Below, piece after piece: positions 8,169 through 14,851 of a DNA stretch of 64,000 nt. Made by a program: the position numbers and the translations under genes. Location of the stretch: NCBI RefSeq assembly GCF_000716605.1, contig NZ_JNXE01000045.1, positions 1 through 64,000 on the forward strand, given 5' to 3'. Within the stretch, counting starts at the first letter, position 1; each line of letters begins with the position of its first letter. The notes under the pieces were generated by a model. It was not told the origin of the DNA, did no database searches, and saw only the letters and a program-made list of their open reading frames with translations. The DNA comes from Streptomyces sp. NRRL F-525 (GTDB taxonomy: Bacteria > Actinomycetota > Actinomycetes > Streptomycetales > Streptomycetaceae).

Positions 8169-9590
8169 GTGGCAGTCACTGACGAGACCGGGCACGACGC
8201 CCAGCAGGCATCCCCGACCGGTGCGACGCCGCCGGCCCGGCCCCCGGCCGACGGCGCCGCACCGGGTCCGGGCATGCCGCGCTGGCTGCCGCGCGCCATG
8301 GTGCTGGCGCTCGCCCTCGTCGCCGTGTTCCAGCTGGGCAGTTGGGCCTTCCACCAGCTCATCGGGCTGCTGATCAACATCCTCATCGCGTTCTTCCTGG
8401 CCCTCGCCATCGAGCCCGCGGTGAGCCGCATGGCCGCCTTCGGGATGCGCCGTGGACTGGCCACCTTCCTGGTCTTCCTCGGCCTGCTGATCGTGTGCGC
8501 CGGCTTCATCACGCTCCTCGGGTCGATGCTCGCCGGCCAGATCATCAAGATGATCGAGGACTTCCCGGACTACCTCGACTCCGTCATCAACTGGGTCAAC
8601 GGGCACTTCCACACCGACCTCAGACGGGTCGACATCCAGGAGGGGTTGCTCCACTCCGACTGGCTGCGCAAGTACGTGCAGAACAGCGCGACCGGCGTGC
8701 TGGACGTGTCCACCCAGGTGCTCGGGGGCCTCTTCCAGCTGCTGACGATCGGTCTGTTCTCGTTCTACTTCGCCGCCGACGGGCCGCGGCTGCGCCGCGC
8801 GCTGTGCTCCGTACTGCCGCCCGCTCGGCAGGCCGAGGTGCTGCGCGCGTGGGAGATCGCCGTCGACAAGACGGGCGGCTACATATACTCCCGCGGTCTG
8901 ATGGCCCTGGTCTCCGGAGTGGCGCACTACATCCTGCTGCAGGCGCTGGGCATCCCGTACGCGCCCGTGCTCGCCGTCTGGGTGGGCCTGGTCTCCCAGT
9001 TCATCCCGACCATCGGCACGTATCTCGCGGGCGCCCTGCCCATGCTGATCGCCTTCACCGTGAACCCCTGGTACGCGCTGTGGGTGCTGATCTTCGTCGT
9101 GGTCTACCAGCAGTTCGAGAACTACATGCTGCAGCCCAAGCTGACCGCGAAGACCGTCGACATCCACCCCGCGGTCGCCTTCGGCTCGGTCATCGCGGGC
9201 ACCGCGCTCCTCGGTGCCGTCGGCGCGCTGATCTCCATCCCGGCGGTCGCCACGCTCCAGGCGTTCCTCGGGGCGTACGTGAAGCGGTACGCCGTCACGG
9301 ACGACCCCCGCGTCCACGGACACCGGACCACGCGAGGCTCCGGCGGTCCCGGCCCGCTGGCCCGCGCGCGTCAGCTGTGGGAGCGGCGGCAGGGGACGGA
9401 GGAGCCGACAGCGGCCGACTCCGGTACCCGCGATTCCGCTGGGACCGACTCCACCTCTAGAAACAACTCGGTCGCTACGGCCGACTCCGGGACGGCTGAC
9501 TCCCAGCCGGCCGGTGTGGAGCCGGCCGACTCCACACCGAGGGACTCCGAGCCGAAGGACCCAGGAGAGGGCTCCTCCGGCTCCTCCTGA
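8169..9590 (+). CDS. AI-2E transporter family (DUF20) membrane protein
   Basis: Polytopic membrane protein of 473 residues. It has about eight hydrophobic helices between residues 40 and 375, including LIGLLINILIAFFLALAIEPAV and the conserved LAVWVGLVSQFIPTIGTYL, typical of the AI-2E exporter/PerM family. Substrates in this family vary and are often unknown, so the name should not be read as autoinducer transport. After the last helix there is a tail of about 90 residues rich in Asp, Ser and Thr with repeated ADSGT and RDS units, probably cytoplasmic and disordered. The GTG start is 6 nt downstream of GAGACT and lacks a ribosome site, again leaderless in style. Confidence 0.86.
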   Translation: MAVTDETGHDAQQASPTGATPPARPPADGAAPGPGMPRWLPRAMVLALALVAVFQLGSWAFHQLIGLLINILIAFFLALAIEPAVSRMAAFGMRRGLATFLVFLGLLIVCAGFITLLGSMLAGQIIKMIEDFPDYLDSVINWVNGHFHTDLRRVDIQEGLLHSDWLRKYVQNSATGVLDVSTQVLGGLFQLLTIGLFSFYFAADGPRLRRALCSVLPPARQAEVLRAWEIAVDKTGGYIYSRGLMALVSGVAHYILLQALGIPYAPVLAVWVGLVSQFIPTIGTYLAGALPMLIAFTVNPWYALWVLIFVVVYQQFENYMLQPKLTAKTVDIHPAVAFGSVIAGTALLGAVGALISIPAVATLQAFLGAYVKRYAVTDDPRVHGHRTTRGSGGPGPLARARQLWERRQGTEEPTAADSGTRDSAGTDSTSRNNSVATADSGTADSQPAGVEPADSTPRDSEPKDPGEGSSGSS

Positions 9591-9624
9591 GGGATGATCC
9601 GGCGACAACACCAGGGCGTCGAGG

Positions 9625-10371
9625 TCAGTACGTGAGCACCGCCCACACCCCGGCCCCGGCCACGGCAACGACGTAGCAGCCGACCGCGACGGTCACGGTC
9701 CGCCGTCGTACCACCTCGCTCCAGGACGTGCGGGACAGCAGCCAGGCCAGGGCCGGGAGCACCAGGACGGCGTGCAGGCTCACCCCGTGCAGCGGCTTGA
9801 GCGGGGCCGTCGAGTGGTACGCCGCCTCCTGGTGGCCGGTCCGGGCGAGGACGACCCCGCGCGCGATCATCGCGGCGCCCGAGGCCAGCGCCACCAGCAG
9901 GATCGCGAACCCGGAACGCACCGCGAGCGCCATCCCCGCAGGTCCCGTCGGCCGGTGCCGGAAGGACGCCACCGCGAACACGGTGAGCAGCACCACGAGG
10001 ACGCCGCCGCCCACCGCGAGCGTCATGGACACCGCGGTGTCGAAGGGCGTCTCCATGTCGAGGTGCGACGGCACCCGGCGCCACGCCTGGAGGGTGATGC
10101 CGCCGACCTCCACGACACAGTCGGCGGCGAACACGACGAGCAGCACGGTGCGCAGCCGGGCCCCGACGCGCAGATACGACGTGACCCAGGTGACCGCGAT
10201 CAGCGTCGCCCCGAAGGAGAGCCCGAACGTGACGGGCTTGCGCCAGGAGACGGGCCCGTACCAGGGGCCGCCGTCGACCGCGAACACCACCAGGTGCACC
10301 AACCCGGAGAGGATCAACAGGGCACCGACCACATGGCAGAGACGCTCGGCGGGACGTACGTGGCTCGTCAT
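9625..10371 (-). CDS. multi-pass membrane protein of unknown function
   Basis: Predicted integral membrane protein of 248 residues with about seven hydrophobic segments (for example LCHVVGALLILSGLVHLVVF and MTLAVGGGVLVVLLTVFAVA). The N-terminal part carries WYGPVSWRKPVTFGLSFGAT, a conserved-looking tryptophan/proline loop seen in actinobacterial membrane proteins. I do not recognise a named family with confidence. The ATG is at 10371. It is convergent with the AI-2E-family gene and divergent from the DHFR-like gene. Confidence 0.75.
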   Translation of the reverse strand: MTSHVRPAERLCHVVGALLILSGLVHLVVFAVDGGPWYGPVSWRKPVTFGLSFGATLIAVTWVTSYLRVGARLRTVLLVVFAADCVVEVGGITLQAWRRVPSHLDMETPFDTAVSMTLAVGGGVLVVLLTVFAVASFRHRPTGPAGMALAVRSGFAILLVALASGAAMIARGVVLARTGHQEAAYHSTAPLKPLHGVSLHAVLVLPALAWLLSRTSWSEVVRRRTVTVAVGCYVVAVAGAGVWAVLTY

Positions 10372-10404
10372 GGCCCGAGCCTCGCGGGAACCCGTCGCGC
10401 AGTC

Positions 10405-10440
10405 GTCGTACGACCGAAGACACCCGCCGTACGACGGCGG
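10405..10440. promoter_or_regulatory. paired CGTACGAC elements in a divergent intergenic region
   Basis: A perfect 10 bp palindrome GTCGTACGAC (10405-10414) and a second inverted repeat CGCCGT-ACG-ACGGCG share the core CGTACGAC, with the cores 21 bp (two helical turns) apart. They lie between the membrane protein gene and the DHFR-like gene. A role as a protein-binding site is inference only. Confidence 0.35.
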
Positions 10441-10550
10441 AAGTAGTGCTCCTAGGGGTATCGCGATGAGTTTCGGGGGCGCGCCGGGTCCATGGAGGTG
10501 AGAGCCGCCCGGAATCCGCGGAACGGCGACCCCGGAAGAGAGGATCGATC

Positions 10551-11162
10551 ATGTCCACCGCAAAGGCCCCGCAGAGCGTCGGGACCACGCCCGCCTCGCA
10601 GTTGACGGACACCGGACCGCAGACCGCCGTAGGCAAGGTGCTGTGGCACTTCACGATGTCGCTGGACGGGTTCGTGGCGGGGCCGGACCACGCGATGGAC
10701 TGGATGACGGGGTTCTCGTTCCGGGCCGGCCTCGTCGAGGAGTATGCCGCCACGACCGGGGCCGTACTGGGTGGCCGGGACGGCTTCGACGCCTTCCCCG
10801 ATGCCGGCAGCGTCTACGGGGGCGCTTGGCAGGGGCCGGTGTTCGTCCTCACGCACCACCCCGACGACGCGCCGCCCGCCCCTGGGGTGACCTTTCTGGA
10901 CTGCGATGTGGCCGAGGCCGTACGCATCGGGCTGGCGGCCGCCGGCGGCAAGAACCTCGAAGTGCTCTCGCCCACGATCGGCCGACAGCTCCTGGAGCGC
11001 GAACTGATCGACGAGATCGACCTGCACATCGTGCCGGTGCTGCTCGGCGACGGCATCCGGCTCTTCGACAACCCCGGCGGCACCCCGGTCCGGCTCAGGT
11101 TGCTGAACGGCGAGGACCACACGGCCGCGGTGAACGTGCGCTGTCGGCCGGTCGGGACGTGA
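10551..11162 (+). CDS. dihydrofolate reductase family protein (RibD C-terminal type)
   Basis: Cytoplasmic NADPH-dependent reductase-like protein of 203 residues. The signature WHFTMSLDGFVAGPDHAMDWM near the N-terminus and the later GGKNLEVLSPTIGRQLLERELIDEIDLHIVPVLLGDGIRLF are characteristic of the RibD_C/DHFR-like family common in actinobacteria. The substrate is not known; these proteins are distinct from housekeeping FolA. The ATG follows a GAAGAGAGGA ribosome site. About 25 leading residues before the domain are low complexity. Confidence 0.85.
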   Translation: MSTAKAPQSVGTTPASQLTDTGPQTAVGKVLWHFTMSLDGFVAGPDHAMDWMTGFSFRAGLVEEYAATTGAVLGGRDGFDAFPDAGSVYGGAWQGPVFVLTHHPDDAPPAPGVTFLDCDVAEAVRIGLAAAGGKNLEVLSPTIGRQLLERELIDEIDLHIVPVLLGDGIRLFDNPGGTPVRLRLLNGEDHTAAVNVRCRPVGT

Positions 11163-11193
11163 TCGTCCTGTGGCATCGGGGTCGAGGGTGTGC

Positions 11194-11397
11194 CTACTGG
11201 TAGCAGCCGCCGCTGCACAGGATGGTGACGGTGCCGGTCTCGTCGGCCGGGGTGATGGCCGTGCTCTGTGTCGGCGCGGGCCTGTGCACGAGGCTGGTCT
11301 CCCAGGGCATGGGCGCGGCCGACGCCGCCGGACTCATGATGCCGACGGTCGCCGTGACCAGCGCGGCCGCGATCCCCGCGCGCTTCCACATCTTCAT
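11194..11397 (-). CDS. small secreted peptide with C-terminal CSGGC motif
   Basis: A 67-residue protein with a clear Sec signal peptide (MKMWKRAGIAAALVTATVG..., probable cleavage after ASAA). The predicted mature peptide is about 40 residues with few aromatic residues and only two cysteines, in the last nine residues (ILCSGGCYQ). The ATG is preceded by GGGAGAA at good spacing, which supports it as a real gene despite its size. It is divergent from recA. The Cys pair could form a disulfide, or the T/S/C-rich end could be a modified peptide core, but no modification enzyme is encoded nearby. Function unknown. Confidence 0.7.
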   Translation of the reverse strand: MKMWKRAGIAAALVTATVGIMSPAASAAPMPWETSLVHRPAPTQSTAITPADETGTVTILCSGGCYQ

Positions 11398-11543
11398 CGA
11401 GTTCTCCCATCCTTGGTTGCCGTTGGCCGCCGCCAGTCAACGGGCCCGACCCCTGGCACGGGAAGGATTTCCATGTGATTCGAAGCGTTGTCACGGCGTG
11501 AGGTGCCACAGGACATCGATGACGCGAGTGCCGCGTGGTGCGC

Positions 11544-11573
11544 TTGACACGAAAATCGAACATCCATTCTTAT
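11544..11573 (+). promoter_or_regulatory. recA promoter with LexA (SOS) box
   Basis: TTGACA (11544-11549), an 18 nt spacer and TCTTAT (11568-11573) form a good vegetative promoter. The sequence GAACATCCATTC (11558-11569) inside it fits the actinobacterial LexA box GAAC-N4-GTTC with one half-site mismatch and overlaps the -10 element, so LexA binding would block RNA polymerase. It leaves a leader of about 150 nt before the recA start. Confidence 0.85.
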
Positions 11574-11732
11574 GGAAGCTCCGGCGAGACCATGACGGGC
11601 ATTTCGGCAGGCTTTTGATGGTGAAGTGTCCGAGTTATCCACAGGCTGGGCGGGCGTCGGGGCGCATTGTCAGTGGCAGGCGTTAGCGTCTTTGACGTGA
11701 AGCGATCGACACAAGCAAATCGGGTGGAACCC

Positions 11733-12866
11733 ATGGCAGGAACCGACCGCGAGAAGGCGCTGGACGCCGCGCTCGCACAGATTGAACGGCAATTCGGCAA
11801 GGGCGCCGTGATGCGCCTCGGCGAGCGGCCGAACGAGCCGATCGAGGTCATCCCCACCGGCTCGACCGCGCTCGACGTCGCCCTCGGTGTCGGCGGCCTG
11901 CCGCGCGGCCGAGTGGTGGAGGTCTACGGCCCGGAGTCCTCCGGCAAGACGACCCTGACCCTGCACGCGGTGGCGAACGCCCAGCGGGCCGGCGGCCAGG
12001 TCGCGTTCGTGGACGCGGAGCACGCCCTCGACCCCGAGTACGCGAAGAAGCTCGGCGTCGACATCGACAACCTGATCCTGTCCCAGCCGGACAACGGCGA
12101 GCAGGCCCTGGAGATCGTGGACATGCTGGTCCGCTCCGGCGCCCTCGACCTCATCGTCATCGACTCCGTCGCGGCACTCGTCCCGCGCGCGGAGATCGAG
12201 GGCGAGATGGGTGACAGCCACGTCGGTCTGCAGGCCCGTCTGATGAGCCAGGCGCTCCGCAAGATCACCGGCGCGCTCCACCAGTCCGGGACCACCGCGA
12301 TCTTCATCAACCAGCTCCGCGAGAAGATCGGCGTGATGTTCGGCTCGCCGGAGACCACGACCGGTGGCCGCGCGCTGAAGTTCTACGCCTCGGTGCGACT
12401 CGACATCCGTCGTATCGAGACCCTCAAGGACGGCACCGACGCGGTCGGCAACCGCACCCGCGTCAAGGTCGTCAAGAACAAGGTCGCGCCGCCCTTCAAG
12501 CAGGCCGAGTTCGACATCCTCTACGGCCACGGCATCAGCCGCGAGGGCGGCCTGATCGACATGGGCGTGGAGAACGGCTTCGTCCGCAAGGCCGGCGCCT
12601 GGTACACGTACGAGGGCGACCAGCTCGGCCAGGGCAAGGAGAACGCGCGCAACTTCCTCAAGGACAACCCCGACCTGGCCAACGAGATCGAGAAGAAGAT
12701 CCTGGAGAAGCTGGGCGTGGGCGTCCGTCCGGAGAAGGACAAGCCCGCTGCCGAGTCGGTCGCGGACGGGGTGGTCCCCACCGCCACGGACGACGCCGCG
12801 AAGGCGGTGCCCGCTCCGGCCGCGGCCAAGACCACCAAGGCCAAGGCCACGGCAGCCAAGAGCTGA
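11733..12866 (+). CDS. recA: RecA recombinase
   Basis: Recombinase of 377 residues that forms filaments on single-stranded DNA, catalyses strand exchange and stimulates LexA self-cleavage. Walker A GPESSGKT is at residues 66-73, followed by [18 protein letters not shown], the DSVAAL Walker B segment, the L1/L2 loops and [20 protein letters not shown]. The C-terminus is an Ala/Lys-rich tail, as usual in Streptomyces. I chose the ATG at 11733 because it begins [14 protein letters not shown] at the normal family start behind GGTGGA; an upstream GTG would add 22 non-conserved residues. recX follows after 3 nt, so the pair is co-transcribed. Confidence 0.98.
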   Translation: MAGTDREKALDAALAQIERQFGKGAVMRLGERPNEPIEVIPTGSTALDVALGVGGLPRGRVVEVYGPESSGKTTLTLHAVANAQRAGGQVAFVDAEHALDPEYAKKLGVDIDNLILSQPDNGEQALEIVDMLVRSGALDLIVIDSVAALVPRAEIEGEMGDSHVGLQARLMSQALRKITGALHQSGTTAIFINQLREKIGVMFGSPETTTGGRALKFYASVRLDIRRIETLKDGTDAVGNRTRVKVVKNKVAPPFKQAEFDILYGHGISREGGLIDMGVENGFVRKAGAWYTYEGDQLGQGKENARNFLKDNPDLANEIEKKILEKLGVGVRPEKDKPAAESVADGVVPTATDDAAKAVPAPAAAKTTKAKATAAKS

Positions 12867-12869
12867 CCC

Positions 12870-13847
12870 GTGACACGACGAACGGACTGGGCCGAGTACG
12901 CGTATCCCGACGCCCCGCAGGGGCGCGGGAGAGGCGGCGAGGGCCTGGCCTACGGTGCGGACGGCCCGCCCGAGGAGCCGTACGGCATGGACGGACCGTA
13001 CGGCGACGAGCCGGGCGGCGGTTTCGCGGGGGAGACCGGTCCGCCTTTCGGTGGCCCGGAGCCCGGCGATGGTTCGGCGGGCACCGGCCGGCTCTTCAGG
13101 AGCTCGGCGTCGGGCGGCAGTTCGTCGGGCGACGGGTCCGCCGATGACGACGCACCCGGCCGCGGCTCGCGCCGCGGTCGTGGAGCACGTGGCGAGGGCG
13201 GCTCACGAGGGTCTACGGCGCGCGGTGACGGCGCGCGCGGTAGACGTGGGCGCCGTGGCCGCGGCTTCGGGGAGTCCTCCGAAGCGGACGGGCCCGACTT
13301 CTCCTCGGCGAGGGCCGAGAAGAAGGAGGAACCGCCGGCGGACCCGGCTGAGCGGGCGCGGGGCATCTGCCTGCGCCTGCTCACCGGGAACCCGCGCACC
13401 CGCAAGCAACTCGCGGACGCCCTGAGCAAGCGAGAGATCCCGGACGAGGTGGCGGACGAGGTGCTGTCGCGGTTCGAGGAGGTCGGACTGATCAACGACG
13501 GCGCGTTCGCGGACGCCTGGGTGGAGTCCCGGCACCACGGCCGGGGCCTGGCCCGACGGGCGCTCGCCCAAGAGCTGCGCACCAAGGGCGTCGACCCGAC
13601 GCTGATCGACGAGGCCGTCTCCCAGCTCGACTCCGAGCAGGAGGAGACGACGGCGCGCGAACTGGTCGACCGCAAACTGCGGTCCACCCAGGGCCTCGAC
13701 CGCGACAAGAGGCTGCGCCGCCTCGCGGGCATGCTGGCCCGCAAGGGCTACTCCCAGGGCATGGCCCTCAGAGTGGTCCGGCAGGCGCTGGAGGAAGAGG
13801 GCGAGGACACGGAGTTCCTCGGGGACGAGGGTGATGAGGGGTACTGA
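12870..13847 (+). CDS. recX: RecX regulatory protein
   Basis: Modulator that binds RecA filaments and limits RecA activity. The conserved three-helix repeats occupy about residues 160-315 (ARGICLRLLTGNPRTRKQL, VLSRFEEVGLINDGAFADAW, KGVDPTLIDEAV, MLARKGYSQGMALRVV). The first 155 residues or so are a low-complexity Gly/Asp/Arg-rich extension typical of streptomycete RecX and absent from E. coli RecX. The GTG start lies 3 nt after the recA stop codon. Expression is therefore expected to follow the recA SOS promoter. Confidence 0.95.
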   Translation: MTRRTDWAEYAYPDAPQGRGRGGEGLAYGADGPPEEPYGMDGPYGDEPGGGFAGETGPPFGGPEPGDGSAGTGRLFRSSASGGSSSGDGSADDDAPGRGSRRGRGARGEGGSRGSTARGDGARGRRGRRGRGFGESSEADGPDFSSARAEKKEEPPADPAERARGICLRLLTGNPRTRKQLADALSKREIPDEVADEVLSRFEEVGLINDGAFADAWVESRHHGRGLARRALAQELRTKGVDPTLIDEAVSQLDSEQEETTARELVDRKLRSTQGLDRDKRLRRLAGMLARKGYSQGMALRVVRQALEEEGEDTEFLGDEGDEGY

Positions 13848-14008
13848 TCCGGATCGATCCGGTTCCGCGTCGCCCCGGTTCTGACCCCTCGGTGGTGCGA
13901 ACGTCCTGAACACGGTGGACGCGCGGGGGCGCCGACCGCGTTCAGGCAAGCACCGGGCCGGTGCCCGAGGTAGGGCCAACCTCAGGTCGATGACGTCGGA
14001 TTGCCCCA

Positions 14009-14042
14009 GTGCACAGACGCCTGTGCACAAACGACTGTGTAC
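14009..14042 (+). promoter_or_regulatory. palindromic operator upstream of the winged-helix regulator
   Basis: A perfect 8 bp inverted repeat GTGCACAG-ACGC-CTGTGCAC (14009-14028) is followed by a further near-copy of the half site, CTGTGTAC (14035-14042), ending 2 nt before the regulator's ATG. Position and symmetry suggest autoregulation by the adjacent ArsR-like protein (inference). Confidence 0.55.
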
Positions 14043-14044
14043 GC

Positions 14045-14851
14045 ATGGCACCGGAACCCGGCACACCCGGCGCGGAGACGCTCGCCGAGCGGACCCCGGC
14101 GACACCCGCACCGGTCGAACTCTCCGATCTCGCCGCGCTGAAGGCCCTCGCGCAACCTCGCCGCCAGCGCATGCTCCAGCACCTCACCCTGCACCGCCCC
14201 GCGACCTCGGCCACGCTCGCCCGCCTGCTGGGCCTGAACACCGGCTCCACCAGGTACCACCTGCGTGAACTCGCCCGCTACGGCTTCGTCGAGGAGACGG
14301 GGGCGGGGGCAGAGACGGCAACGGCGGGTGCGGGAAGGGAAGTTGGAGAGGGGGACGCGGAAACGGGGACAGGGGTGGAGCGTGCGCCCGGGCATGGTCG
14401 CGAGCGTTGGTGGCGGGCCGTTCCCGGTGACCGCCGGTTTCCGCCGCGCAGCCGTCAGAGTGCCGAGATGCGGCACGTCATGGACGAGCTCAACCACCAT
14501 GCGTACGCCGCCGATCTGGAGCTCTTCGAGCGGCTCCAGCGGGACTCCGCCGAGAACGGGGCATGGGAGGACGCGTTCCCGTACTCACGCGGCACGATCC
14601 GGCTGACCCCGCCCGAACTCCGGGATTTCTTCGAGGAGTACATCGCGCTCCTCAACCGCTACAAGCGCGCCGAGGCTGAGACGCCGGCCGGGGCGCGCAC
14701 GGTGCTTACGCGGTTCCTGGCCTTTCCGGCGCCTCCCGCTGAGGCCGACGCCGAAGCGGATACGGGGGTTGGCGTTGGTGCCGAAGTCACCCTTGCGCGC
14801 CCTGCCGACGCCGAGCCGGGACACAACAGAAAAGAGACCGAGCCCTCATGA
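14045..14851 (+). CDS. ArsR-like winged-helix transcriptional regulator
   Basis: Regulator of about 268 residues. An ArsR/HTH_20-type DNA-binding domain spans roughly residues 25-85 (LKALAQPRRQRMLQHL, SATLARLLGLNTGSTRYHLR, ELARYGFVEE). A Gly/Thr/Glu-rich linker and a C-terminal domain (WWRAVPGDRRFP, PYSRGTIRLTPPELRDFFEEY) follow; the latter resembles the helical part of streptomycete regulators of this class. The ATG at 14045 follows an operator-like palindrome. The stop overlaps the next start (ATGA), coupling it to an FtsX-type permease, a common regulator-transporter arrangement. Confidence 0.83.
   Translation: MAPEPGTPGAETLAERTPATPAPVELSDLAALKALAQPRRQRMLQHLTLHRPATSATLARLLGLNTGSTRYHLRELARYGFVEETGAGAETATAGAGREVGEGDAETGTGVERAPGHGRERWWRAVPGDRRFPPRSRQSAEMRHVMDELNHHAYAADLELFERLQRDSAENGAWEDAFPYSRGTIRLTPPELRDFFEEYIALLNRYKRAEAETPAGARTVLTRFLAFPAPPAEADAEADTGVGVGAEVTLARPADAEPGHNRKETEPS

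Noticed and set aside
11194..11397. Lanthipeptide precursor
   Set aside because: A Sec signal peptide is present, there are no LanB/C/M-type genes nearby and only one ring-like spacing matches; kept only as an unusual secreted peptide.
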